48,720 nt of DNA from assembly GCF_006636215.1 (NCBI RefSeq), contig NZ_VIFM01000061.1:1-48720 (forward strand). Reading direction: 5' to 3'. Source of the stretch: Myxococcus llanfairpwllgwyngyllgogerychwyrndrobwllllantysiliogogogochensis (GTDB lineage Bacteria > Myxococcota > Myxococcia > Myxococcales > Myxococcaceae). Below the pieces are notes generated by a model that searched no databases, was not told the DNA's origin, and saw only the letters and a list, made by a program, of their open reading frames with translations. Made by a program: the position numbers and the translations under genes. Within the stretch, counting starts at the first letter, position 1; each line of letters opens with the position of its first letter. Shown here piece after piece: positions 9,621 to 18,007 of the stretch.

Positions 9621-9926
9621 TGCTCCCTCTTCAGCCGCACATCCCTCCCTGAGCGCTTACCCTTCCGGGACCGGGTACGCGCCGGCCCGGCCAGGGTGAA
9701 GGCCACGGGCAGCACCAGGAGCGGTAAGGCCATCGGCAGGCCCCGGCGGGATGCGGATCTCGATGCCGTGTCCGCGCTGCGCGCCGAGGGCCGGAACTGG
9801 AGGGAGATCGCCCAGGCCAGGCATGTGCCCCGGCGGACGCTGGTCAGGACCTGGACGCTGGAGCACAACCTGGGCTGGATTCAGCGGCCTGCGCCACTCG
9901 GGGAGGCTGGGTGGGGCGGAAGGTGA
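9621..9926 (+). pseudogene. C-terminal remnant of a serine recombinase (resolvase/invertase type)
   Basis: The frame running rightward from the left repeat encodes a stretch like the end of a serine recombinase. FRDRVRAGPARVKATG resembles the usual long helix motif RERVRAGLARAKA. GKAIGRPRRD is the linker, and the segment from LRAEGRNWREIAQA to VPRRTLVRTW is a helix-turn-helix DNA-binding domain. The whole N-terminal catalytic domain, with its nucleophile Ser, is missing. The open frame also reads back into the repeat, but that part is not recombinase-like. Being next to the repeat, it could be what is left of the enzyme that moved the island, although small resolvases also travel with transposons. 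Confidence 0.65.
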
Positions 9927-9962
9927 AGGTTGTGCGCTCGGTCCACCGGACCCGCGCCTCCC

Positions 9963-10337
9963 TCAACCCGTGGACACGGACCGAACCAGAGGAGTCAGCT
10001 GAAACCAGCTGTCGGGATCGTCGTCCCCCTCGCACGTCCAGTACTCAAGCGACGCACGATGAAGGTCCCGGTCAGCACGGAGCAACTCCACGATCTGAGT
10101 CCACTCGGTCGGGACACCGATCCCAGAATCCAGCCTGCGATCCACGGAGGCAAGTATCAGCGCCATAAGCGCAACCTTGTCGTCTGGGCTCAGAGGAAGT
10201 GACCGATACGCGGTCAGAAACTCATCTACGCGCGAGGGATCCGCCAGTTCGATCTCCCAGTCCTGCTCTTGGCCATTGGCTGGAAGATCAAGTGCGGCAG
10301 TCAGCTTGTCGATGGACGCTTGCTTCAAGGCGATCAT
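9963..10337 (-). CDS. Probable immunity protein of a polymorphic toxin
   Basis: A 124-residue acidic protein, soluble, with no signal peptide. The start ATG lies two bases after the stop of the toxin remnant upstream, the classic toxin-immunity order. Sequence such as YRSLPLSPDDKVALMALILAS and a WF-containing C-terminus looks like the small helical immunity proteins encoded beside contact-dependent toxins. It should bind and block the toxin tip encoded at 10340-10696. It remains open although the toxin has a nonsense codon, so it may persist as an orphan immunity gene protecting against siblings. The assignment rests on context; I cannot name the family. Confidence 0.6.
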   Translation of the reverse strand: MIALKQASIDKLTAALDLPANGQEQDWEIELADPSRVDEFLTAYRSLPLSPDDKVALMALILASVDRRLDSGIGVPTEWTQIVELLRADRDLHRASLEYWTCEGDDDPDSWFQLTPLVRSVSTG

Positions 10338-10339
10338 GA

Positions 10340-10696
10340 TCAGGGGATGGGGTAGGCGGTTACAAAACCGTTGGGGCCAGGGACCATCGTCGCTCGTGTC
10401 GTGCCCACGACGGACCCGTCCGGCATGATGACCTGTCCGAGGCCTTCGGGGATGCGAATCGACGCCGGGCCCTCAAGCCCAGCCCTGTGGCTGTGCAACA
10501 ACTCCGCAGCGGCCTCATTGTCCAGCCACTGTCCTTGGGGCTTCCCTGTGGCTCAAGCCGTATCTGTGAGGCTACGGGTGTTCTTCGCGCCCTCCCCATG
10601 TTTCTTGAACGTGTGCCGGAACGTCTTGACGCTCTTCCAGTTCAAGCTCGCCTTTGCGGCACTCTCTCCGGCTTTCCCATCCCCACCGCTCCCGGC
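10340..10696 (-). pseudogene. C-terminal tip of a polymorphic toxin, truncated and with an in-frame stop
   Basis: One continuous leftward frame from the IS256-type element edge to the stop at 10340 encodes a compact domain. Features are VKTFRHTFKKHGEGAKNT, then GKPQGQW, then a beta-rich end (QVIMPDGSVVGTTRATMV and GFVTAYPIP). His-rich starts and a short beta end like this are seen in toxin tips of the BECR RNase class, but that is a guess. The frame contains one TGA at 10553-10555, most simply an Arg CGA changed to TGA. Everything upstream, including the delivery part of the toxin, is gone, replaced by the insertion element. The probable immunity gene follows after two bases. Confidence 0.6.
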
Positions 10697-12064
10697 GGTC
10701 AAGTTCCGAATTGTGTGTAGTTGGTCCGAAGGGGGTTCGGGGGAGGAAGGCTCCTTGGCGGGGTCATGCAGCGGTGTCTGAGTTTGACTTCAGCAGGGAC
10801 ATGTCGAGGTAGCGGCGGTCGTCTCAGACGCCGGTGACTTCAAGAGCGACAGCGGTGATGAGGCGCAGAGCGCTGGCGCGGTCCGGGAAGGCGCCGACAC
10901 CTCGGATGCGACGCTTCACCTCGCCATGGAGGCGCTCCAAGCCGTTGGTGCTGCGCAGGCGTTTCCAGTGAGCCTTGAGGAAACTAAAGAAGGAGGTGGC
11001 GGCAACGAAGCCCTGGCGCAGGGGGCAGGCACTCCAGGGCCTCGGGTACCTGACGCCCCAGTCCTTCCTGGAGGGCCTCCAGTCGCTTCCTGGCGTCCTG
11101 GAGGGAGGGCGCCTCGAAGATGGCCGACGTCTGCTTGCCCAGCCGCCCCCGCAGCCGCCAGGGCGCCTTGGCGAGCACGTTCCGGGTGAGGTGCACCGTG
11201 CGGCGCTGCAACTGCGCCTCCGGGAGTGCCTGTCGGGCCGCGGCGGCCAGGCCCGCGTGCCCGTCGGCGATGACGAGCCGCACGCCCGTCAGGCCGCGCT
11301 CCAGCAACTGGCGAAGCAGCTCCAGCCAGGAGTCCATCGACTCGCTGCCGCCCAGGGTGATTGCCAACAGGTGCCGGTGCCCATCCTCCCCCACGCCGTA
11401 GGCCACCAGAGCGGAGACGTTCTGCACCGTGCGCGCCCACCGGGCGTCCAGGAAGGTGGCATCCAGGTACACGTACGGGAAGGCCTGGGTGAGAGGCTGG
11501 GTGCGCAGTGCCTCCACTTTCTCTTCCAGGGACTTCGTCACCCGGCTCACCGTCGAGCGCGAGACGTCCTCGCCCATCAATGCCCGTGTGACTCGGCCCA
11601 TCTTCCTCGTGGAGACGCCCTGCACGTACGCGCTGGTAATCGCCTCGTCGAGTTCCTCGCTACGCCGCTTGTAGCGGCCCAGCACGGCTCCCGCCGCGCC
11701 GCTGGCCCTGGTTCGGGGAACAGCCACCTCCAGGTGCCCCATGGACGTCAGCAGGCCTCGCAGGTAGCTGCCGTTGCGTTGGTCCTTGCGCCCCTACGCT
11801 TGCTGCCAGCGCCCCGCTCTCACCAGGCCTCGAATCTCCTCCTCCAGCAGCATCTCCAGCGTCATGCGGATGGCTCCCTGGAAGAGGGCTCGCACGTCGG
11901 TGCGCACCTCCTCGTGCGAGGGCGCGGCAAAGTCTGTATCGTCCACGACGGGAACTCCTCGGCTCCCCTGCCAGGGGGAGACCGTCTCGGTTGGTTTCAC
12001 CGAGGAGCTTCCCTCTTTCCCCTTCGTCCCTGCCCGCCAACTACACACTTATAGGGACACGACC
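10697..12064 (-). mobile_element. IS256-type element, copy A (degenerate)
   Basis: The element spans about 1.37 kb between imperfect inverted ends that share GTGTGTAGTTGG; outside this both ends match GGTC..GTCCC.A. It is closely similar along its length to copy B at 25049-26409. It interrupts the toxin gene at 10696. I see no convincing target duplication. Confidence 0.8.
10764..12027 (-). pseudogene. IS256-family transposase, inactivated copy
   Basis: Aligned by eye to the intact copy at 25116-26372, this copy has lost its function several times over. The start codon ATG is changed (KG replaces MS near 12027). A TAG interrupts the region after GRWQQ near 11796. A frameshift follows the VPEALECL segment near 11030, and TGG has become TGA in the C-terminal GVW position. 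The middle part, with the DDE-type residues in YLDATFLDARW and VIADGHAGL, is still open. It cannot make a full transposase, but could be moved by the intact copy. Confidence 0.85.
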
Positions 12065-12502
12065 CCGGTGCTCCCGCTCGGCCAGTCGGCTGAGTTGTCC
12101 AGGGAGGAGGCACCGAGGCGCACCAGCTTGGTGCTGCGCGCCGTTGCTGCGGCGCCCCCCGGGAGAGCCGGCTTTGCGCGGGGGTGGACGGCCCGCAGGA
12201 GCGCCACTCGCTGGAAGCAGCGGCGTTGGGAGGACCTGGGATGACTGCGGATGGTGCGGTCTCTGGAGCCCAAACAGCGGGGAGCGGCATCTGTGCAACT
12301 GGCACACAGCGGCGCCTTCGCTGTAGTGTACTGGACCTGACGCGGGTGTGGCTGAACCTGCGCGGCCCACACGGCTCCCCCTGCCCGAGGCGCGCAAGCG
12401 GACGCAACAGAGCGCAGGGCCAGCCTCCTGCGCGTCCTCACCACGCCGGAAGCACCTGCGGACCGGTCCCTGCACATTCAGACGGCTTCGTACGGGCGCC
12501 CC
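12065..12502. other. Stretch without a recognisable gene
   Basis: These 440 bases between the IS256-type element and an IS3-type fragment hold only short GC-rich open frames on both strands, none protein-like. Probably scrambled remnants of earlier insertions. Confidence 0.4.
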
Positions 12503-12580
12503 CTGTGTCAGGGAACTTGCCCCCCCGGCTTACGTGCCAAGCTGACCACGCCATGGGGCGATAACAGGCAGGATGCGGGG
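12503..12580 (+). mobile_element. About 75-bp fragment of an IS3-type 5' end
   Basis: The stretch beginning CCCCTGTGTCAGGGAA and continuing through AGCTGACCAC is closely similar to the reverse complement of 17805-17880, the upstream end of the IS3-type remnant. It is therefore a rightward-pointing 5' end lacking the transposase genes. Confidence 0.6.
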
Positions 12581-12702
12581 CCGCTTCATCCGCAACCTGC
12601 TGAACGGGTCCACGTCGTACGCGTAGGGTCATTGGCTAGGACATGAGATGATGCCACCGTGACGATGCGCAGCCCATCACAAAGCCGAAGCCATGCTCTA
12701 CT

Positions 12703-12715
12703 CCTATAGAATAGG
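12703..12715. promoter_or_regulatory. Small palindrome before the GTPase/ATPase gene
   Basis: CCTAT at 12703-12707 and ATAGG at 12711-12715 form an inverted repeat around AGA, 11 bases before the first possible start codon. It lies in a locally AT-rich patch and could be an operator or part of the promoter. No known regulator site is recognised. Confidence 0.25.
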
Positions 12716-12726
12716 CTGGCGTTCCT

Positions 12727-15700
12727 ATGCCTTTGGAGCCCATGAACCAGACTCTCGCCTCCGACGCCCGAACCGTGCTGACCAGGCTTCACGAGTTGGC
12801 GGATGCCTCCTCTACCCCGCCGCCGAACGTCGATACCGCTCGTGACTGGGCGAAGGCGATCAAGAAGTCCTTGGGCTTTCTTGAAGATCCCGCCCACTCA
12901 GTGGTCTTTATTGGCAACGTAGGCGTCGGCAAGTCATCCCTCATCAGCGTACTCGCCCACCTCCTCGTCGGTTCTGCCCCGGCGGATCGGCAGAGGCTGA
13001 AAGACCACTCGGTTCTAGCTATCGGCTCAGGCAGAACTACAGTCTGCGAGGTTCGCATTCGGGCCCGCCATGACGGAGACGCGGGCCAGATCGGACTGGT
13101 CGTCGAGCCCTTCTCCCTTGAGGATATGCGGAAGGAGATCGAATTCTACGCCCACGACGAGTGGACTCGACGGCAGACCGACGCGCGGCGCAGGGTCGAG
13201 GACGATACCGATCCCACCTCTCAAGAGGTGCACAGGGCAATCCGCGGCATGACGGATTACGCTGAGCGTCAAGAGACCTATTTGGATGGTGGACTCAAGC
13301 GACGCCGCAATGTGCGGCCGCTCGACGAGGTGATCCCCCAATTCAGTACGCCCGCACTGTTCGCGGACCACCTCCTTGGACGCGCTAAGCTGTCCACTCG
13401 GATAAAGACTTCCTGGTGGTGGGAAACCTCTACCCAGGAAGACTTGAAGAAGCTCAAGGCTCTCTTTGAGGCTGTAAACCAAGGCACCGAGCCATCCGCC
13501 ATGCTGCCGGAAAGAATGACCGTCGTAGTTCCGGAGCCCCTTCCCGGGAGCATGTCCAATCTGGCTCTCACGCTCATTGACACACGGGGGTTAGACGGCA
13601 AGGTCGAGTCGCGCAGCGACCTCCAAGAACTTCTGCGGGATCCACGCTCGGTATCCGTCCTGTGCGCACCATTCAAGGACGCACCAGGAGAGAGCTTACG
13701 TGCCCTTGTGCGCTCCATGGCGGGTGACGCCGAGCTACGGCAAGCAGCGCCACGCGCACTGCTAATATTGATCGACCAGGGAGATGGTGAGCAGGTCAAT
13801 GGCGCAAGAGGAGACCGGGAGTTCGGGCAGGAGTTAAAAATCGACGAGTGCCACATCGCCCTGGAAAGCACGGGCGCTCCACAAATGATTGAGAAGGTGC
13901 AGATCCTCGCCTTTGACGCACTAAAAGACGATCGCCAGCGACTATTGGATGCCATCAGCGACCGGTTGGTCCGGCTGAGACAGTCCCAAGAGGATGCTCT
14001 GCGCCAACAGATTGCCGACGCGCGGAATTTCCTGGTTAGCGACAAGAACCACCCCGTTCTCCGCGAGTCCGTGGATAAGCAGATTCAAGAAACGCTGGCG
14101 CAACACCTGCTCTCTGATGCGCCCATGCACGACCCCTTGGCGGGCGTGTACAACGCCATCATCGACTGCCGCTACGCTTCGGTTGTGTACGCAACCTGCA
14201 GGCGCAATGGAACTTACTCCCGCCTAGACGCGTATGCTGCGATACGAGCCGAAGCCAACAGAGCAGCGACCGTGTGGCTGGACGACCTAATCCGTGCCGT
14301 CACCTCCAAATTGGACACGCTCCTGCAGGATCCCAATCTGGCCACTCTGCAGGACCACATTCGCCTGCGGCAGAGGCAGTTCCAGGAAGGACAGATCCGG
14401 GTAATACGGGATTACGCGGAGCAGGTTGGGAAACAGGTCGAAGAACTGCTGAAACCGTCTCCCGTATGGAGTGCCTGCCGCGAGGAGTGGAGCCGTGGGC
14501 ATGGTTTCAAGGCGAGGGTTCTCGCCCACCTGGAGGGATGGGCACGCCAACAACCAGGGCTGACGGCCCACGAGCGAACTAACGCCATGCAAGAAATTCC
14601 GCTGGTGGGAGAGATCGCTCGGCCCGTCCGCGCACCTCGATTCACCCTTCACGCGCGAAACCTGCGAGCATTGCGTCAGGCAAACTGGGCTCCAGAGCCG
14701 GTAAGCGCACTGATAGGCGCGAATGGTGCAGGCAAGACGACACTCTTGCAAACTCTCAGATTACTGCGGGTCGCCTACGAACTCGGCTTGCCTGAGGCAG
14801 TTAGAACGGTCCTGGGAGGTAGCAGCAACCTCAAATTCTGGGGAGCTCCTGATTCCGAGCCGGTCGAGATCGGACTCGATATTGAGGAGGCAAGCTGGCG
14901 GATTGCTCTCATCCCGCGCGAGGGCGCCGTGGACTACATGACCAATGAGCGATTCACGGAGGGGACGAGGGAGATCTTCTCTCGCGACACTTTGGGGAAC
15001 TTTTCCTATGGCGGAGAGCGGCTGGATCCGAGCCCGCAGACAGGCCTGCGGGTGCTAATGGACAGGGGAGTGCATGAGCCCGCGCTCCGCAGGATGGCGT
15101 CGTTCCTCAAAGGCATCGCCGTCTATCACGACCCTGACCTCTGGACTCTGCGAATGCTAGGCTCGAGCACGACCGAGGATCGCTACCTACATTCCCGCAG
15201 CACCAACGCGCTCACTCTACTCCGGCGTTGGCATCAAGAGCGTGGCAGCCGTGACCGCTATCAATTCGTGATCGACGGCCTTAACTCCGCGTTCCCCCAC
15301 ACAGTCAGCGATCTGGACTTTGTAGAGGCCGGTAACACTCTTGTCGCACGTGTCTATCGGCCAGGAATGGAACTGCCCAGCCCCCTGGAAAACGAAGCTA
15401 ATGGTGTGCTCCAACTCCTCGTGCTCTTTTGCAATGTAGCAGCTGCCAAGGATGGAAGCGTAGTCGCCATTGACGAGCCGGAGAACAGTCTGCACCCCTA
15501 CGCGCTGCGCAGGTTCCTCAGCCGAACGAGCAGGTGGGCGAAACAACATAACTTGACGGTGCTATTGGCAACCCATTCGACCGTGCTTCTCGATGAACTC
15601 AGCTCGCATCCGGAGCAAGTGTATGTTCTGAAGGCCCTGAGTGAGGGAGAGCCTGTGCCGACGCGCCTCGACCAGCTTTGCGATCGTGACTGGCTGGCTG

Positions 15701-15762
15701 GTTTCAAATTGGGTGACTTGTACGAGCAGGGAGAGATCGGAAGCAACGAGGACGAGGCATGA
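12727..15762 (+). CDS. Fusion of an N-terminal dynamin/GTPase-like domain and a C-terminal ABC/OLD-type ATPase; candidate defence protein
   Basis: A 1,011-residue protein with two nucleotide-binding modules. Residues 63-70 are a P-loop (GNVGVGKS), R103-T105 a possible switch I Thr, and residues 285-288 DTRG the G3 motif. This gives a GTPase-like N-terminal part of about 400 residues. Helical sequence spans about 410-635. A second P-loop, GANGAGKT, lies at 664-671. Walker B is AIDEPENSLHP (catalytic E917), followed by ATHST (H950), matching AAA_15/AAA_21 ATPases of OLD, PARIS and similar systems. Start: ATG 12727, or ATG 12742, which has GGAG three bases upstream. The stop overlaps the next gene (ATGA). 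No membrane segment is seen. Base composition is less GC-rich than the flanks. Likely a sensor-switch ATPase controlling the downstream TOPRIM-like protein; I know no described system with this fusion. Confidence 0.8.
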   Translation: MPLEPMNQTLASDARTVLTRLHELADASSTPPPNVDTARDWAKAIKKSLGFLEDPAHSVVFIGNVGVGKSSLISVLAHLLVGSAPADRQRLKDHSVLAIGSGRTTVCEVRIRARHDGDAGQIGLVVEPFSLEDMRKEIEFYAHDEWTRRQTDARRRVEDDTDPTSQEVHRAIRGMTDYAERQETYLDGGLKRRRNVRPLDEVIPQFSTPALFADHLLGRAKLSTRIKTSWWWETSTQEDLKKLKALFEAVNQGTEPSAMLPERMTVVVPEPLPGSMSNLALTLIDTRGLDGKVESRSDLQELLRDPRSVSVLCAPFKDAPGESLRALVRSMAGDAELRQAAPRALLILIDQGDGEQVNGARGDREFGQELKIDECHIALESTGAPQMIEKVQILAFDALKDDRQRLLDAISDRLVRLRQSQEDALRQQIADARNFLVSDKNHPVLRESVDKQIQETLAQHLLSDAPMHDPLAGVYNAIIDCRYASVVYATCRRNGTYSRLDAYAAIRAEANRAATVWLDDLIRAVTSKLDTLLQDPNLATLQDHIRLRQRQFQEGQIRVIRDYAEQVGKQVEELLKPSPVWSACREEWSRGHGFKARVLAHLEGWARQQPGLTAHERTNAMQEIPLVGEIARPVRAPRFTLHARNLRALRQANWAPEPVSALIGANGAGKTTLLQTLRLLRVAYELGLPEAVRTVLGGSSNLKFWGAPDSEPVEIGLDIEEASWRIALIPREGAVDYMTNERFTEGTREIFSRDTLGNFSYGGERLDPSPQTGLRVLMDRGVHEPALRRMASFLKGIAVYHDPDLWTLRMLGSSTTEDRYLHSRSTNALTLLRRWHQERGSRDRYQFVIDGLNSAFPHTVSDLDFVEAGNTLVARVYRPGMELPSPLENEANGVLQLLVLFCNVAAAKDGSVVAIDEPENSLHPYALRRFLSRTSRWAKQHNLTVLLATHSTVLLDELSSHPEQVYVLKALSEGEPVPTRLDQLCDRDWLAGFKLGDLYEQGEIGSNEDEA

Positions 15763-16631
15763 ACTCGCTCCGAATCAAGCTCATTGTGACTGGCGACCTT
15801 GAGAGGCTGGCGCTTCACGAGTCTCTGCGGCAACTCTTTCCATCCAAGCGGGGCACCGCAGAGGTTGTCTGGGAGCAGCCTCGAAAGCTCCACTGCGCCA
15901 CGAGTCACCAACTCTCGCCGGGCAAAGCCCCATCCGAACCAATGTTAGCCTTGGCCCAAGCCATGCTGACTGAAGTGGGAATCGGCAAGAACGGAGAGCC
16001 TGCGGACCTCGTCGTTGTCATCGACGACGTAGAGCTTGGAAATCGGGGACAGGAGGCGACAGTGGTGCAACACTTTCGAGCCGCCGTAAACAAGAAGCTC
16101 AATAACCATAGCGGAAGCGCCCAAGCACGCTACCGCTCCCTTCTTCGCGAAAAGTGCTCCTTTCACCTGCTCTGCCCGATGGTAGAGTCCTATTTGTTCG
16201 GCGATGAGAAGGCGCTCAGTGCTGCTGGAGTACCCATCGGGCAAAGCCCCCAACTCGTTTCGTCCGATGTAGAGCAGTTTCAGACTGATGACCCGGCGTG
16301 GCTACCAATCTGCCATAAGGAGAATGGAAACCGGAAGAGGGCAGCACCTTGGTGGGCTCACGAGCGTCATCCCAAGCATTACCTAGAACATTTAACCGAA
16401 CGTGCCGGTGTGTTTTACGAAGAGACAGACCACGGAAAACGCGCGCTCACAGACCTCCGCTGGCTCCAAGTCCCCAAAGCCTCCGTGGACGCCCCTGTCA
16501 TTCGTTCGCTACTTGAGGATATCTCTGACTGGTTCGGTGACCCTAACCCGCTGGGCAACGGAGCCCTCCATCCAGACCTTTATCCGCCCAAGTCCGTCAA
16601 CCGAGGAAACTTGCTACTTCGGAACCTATGA
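15759..16631 (+). CDS. TOPRIM/DUF4276-like protein, putative nuclease partner of the GTPase/ATPase
   Basis: A 290-residue soluble protein. The N-terminal strand RIKLIVTGDLERLAL has the Gly-acid arrangement (G12, E15) of TOPRIM-like folds. DLVVVIDDVELGN at 83-95 supplies the acidic cluster (D89, D90, E92). CPMVESYLFGD at 139-149 matches the conserved E-x-x-LF-D region of DUF4276-type proteins that accompany AAA ATPases. These features suggest a metal-dependent nuclease, as in OLD, Gabija or PARIS effectors. The start overlaps the ATPase stop by four bases, so the two are co-translated, and its own stop overlaps a further start codon. Fold assignment is by motif only. Confidence 0.65.
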   Translation: MNSLRIKLIVTGDLERLALHESLRQLFPSKRGTAEVVWEQPRKLHCATSHQLSPGKAPSEPMLALAQAMLTEVGIGKNGEPADLVVVIDDVELGNRGQEATVVQHFRAAVNKKLNNHSGSAQARYRSLLREKCSFHLLCPMVESYLFGDEKALSAAGVPIGQSPQLVSSDVEQFQTDDPAWLPICHKENGNRKRAAPWWAHERHPKHYLEHLTERAGVFYEETDHGKRALTDLRWLQVPKASVDAPVIRSLLEDISDWFGDPNPLGNGALHPDLYPPKSVNRGNLLLRNL

Positions 16632-16656
16632 CTGAAGACGCTCCCCAAGAAGTGAG
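16628..16656 (+). pseudogene. Start of a third operon gene, cut off by an IS256-type fragment
   Basis: An ATG at 16628 overlaps the stop of the TOPRIM-like gene in the same ATGA manner that links the first two genes. The reading MTEDAPQEV runs straight into the IS256-type end beginning at 16657. The rest of the gene is absent. This suggests the operon once had a third component. Confidence 0.45.
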
Positions 16657-16786
16657 GGTCAAGTCCCGAATCGTGTGTAGTTGGTCCGGAGGGGGTACGG
16701 AGGAGGAAGGCTCCTTGGCGGCGTCACTCAGCGGTGTCTGGGTTTGAAGTCAACAGGGCCATGTCGAGGTAGCGGCGGTCATCCCG
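16657..16786 (-). mobile_element. IS256-type 3'-end fragment, copy C
   Basis: About 130 bases match the 3' end of copies A and B, from the terminal GGTCAAGTCCC to the codons near AGCGGCGGTC, then stop abruptly at an IS3-type sequence. Only the tail of the transposase gene remains. Confidence 0.75.
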
Positions 16787-16789
16787 GTA

Positions 16790-17053
16790 AGCGTCAAGGT
16801 TGTTGTCGCGGGAGAGGGTTCAGCCGATGCGCTTCATCTCCTGCACTGCCGGGGTGGGGTTGGGAGAGGGGCCGAGACGGACAGGGCCCATCGGCGTCCA
16901 GTTGCGCGTGTCGCGACTCCAGCGCTCGGGGTGCCGGTCGCGAGCGCGTTGGTACACCTCGCGGCGTTGGGCCAGCAGCCCGTGCTCGCGACCGAAGTGC
17001 CTGTCAGCGGGTGTGACGAAGCGGATGGCGGAGTGGCGGTGCTCGGTGTTGCG
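16790..17053 (-). mobile_element. IS3-type orfB 3'-end fragment (first of two in tandem)
   Basis: The leftward frame, allowing for breaks, encodes the end of an IS3 OrfB (EHRHSAIRFVTP, then PERWSRDTRNWTP, ending KRIG). It parallels the next 260 bases of the longer remnant at 17060, so two 3' ends lie head to tail. The left edge has GCGTCAAGG, like the terminal repeat of the longer copy. Confidence 0.7.
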
Positions 17054-17059
17054 GTGAGC

Positions 17060-17866
17060 GTCAAGGTAGATGTCGCGTGAGAGGGTTCAGCCGATGAGCC
17101 TCATCTCCTGCACGGCCGGGGAGAGGTTCGGAGAGGGACCGAGACGGACGGGGCCAACTGGCGTCCAGTTGCGCGTGACGCGGCTCCAGCGCTCGGGGTG
17201 ACGGGTTCGGGCGCGCTGGTACACCTGGTGGCGTCGAGTCAGCAGCATGGCCTCGCGACCGAAGTGCCTGTCGTCAGGCGTGACGAAGCGGATGGCGGAG
17301 TGTCGGTGCTCGGTGTTGTACCAAGCCACGAAGCGCGTCACCCAGTCGTGCGCAACCTCGACGGAGGCAAAGAGCCGCCGGGGGAAGCTGGGGCGGTACT
17401 TCAGCGTGCGGAAGAGGGCCTCGGAGAAGGCATTGTCGTCCGAGACGCGGGGCCGGCTGAAGGACGGGGTGACGCCCAGCCATTTCTCGCAGCTGCGCTT
17501 CATGCAGCCCCTCTCCACGCAGCAATGCCCCCAACTCCTCCCCTTTGAGTTCCTGGGCAGCCGCCAGCACTCGCAGCTTCTCCTCGGGCGTCCACTTCTT
17601 CGGCACGGGGGAGGGCGCGGGCTTCTTCTCTTCGGACGGGGGCGTCATGGCCGCTACCCTATTCGCCGCTCGCAACCACTGCGACAACGTTGGTTCGGAC
17701 ACTCCCACCTGCCGGGCCAGTGTCGAGGCATTCACCGCGCTCGGGCCCATCATCCGCTTCACCATCTGTGCCTTGAATGCGTCGGTGTACGGCACTTCAA
17801 CCGCCTGTGCTCGCCCCCATCGGGTGGTCAGCTCGGCAGGTCAGCCGAGGCGACATCTTCCCTGAC
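17060..17866 (-). mobile_element. IS3-type element remnant with internal deletion
   Basis: The ends carry a near-matching inverted repeat: GTCAAGGTAGATGTCGC at the left and, reverse-complemented, GTCAGGGAAGATGTCGC at the right (15 of 17). The element is about 0.8 kb, roughly half the size of a complete IS3-family member, because most of orfB is missing. Confidence 0.75.
17087..17795 (-). pseudogene. IS3-family transposase, OrfA joined to OrfB tail
   Basis: From a GTG at 17795, the frame encodes an OrfA helix-turn-helix (FKAQMVKRMM, then LARQVGVSEPTLSQWLRAAN) and its Lys/Glu-rich tail, up to about 17520. There it shifts into another frame encoding the OrfB C-terminus: SRPRVSDDNAFSEALFRTLK, with the last part of the DDE core, and WYNTEHRHSAIRFVTP. 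The OrfB N-terminus, with the first catalytic Asp residues, is deleted. It cannot encode a working transposase. Confidence 0.8.
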
Positions 17867-18007
17867 ACAGGGGGTGTCCCTCCTATGCTCCACATCCATG
17901 CGTCGCGATAATGCGGCTATAGTCGAAGGACCTGTACGCTTGGTGTTGACAGTGGAGTTCGATGCGCTCACGACTTCCATGCTGAAAGCTTCATAAAAGG
18001 GACAAAA

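Noticed and set aside
17946-17951. TTGACA as a -35 box for the Avs-like gene
   Set aside because: No acceptable -10 element lies at 16-18 bases spacing, and myxobacterial promoters often diverge from this consensus.
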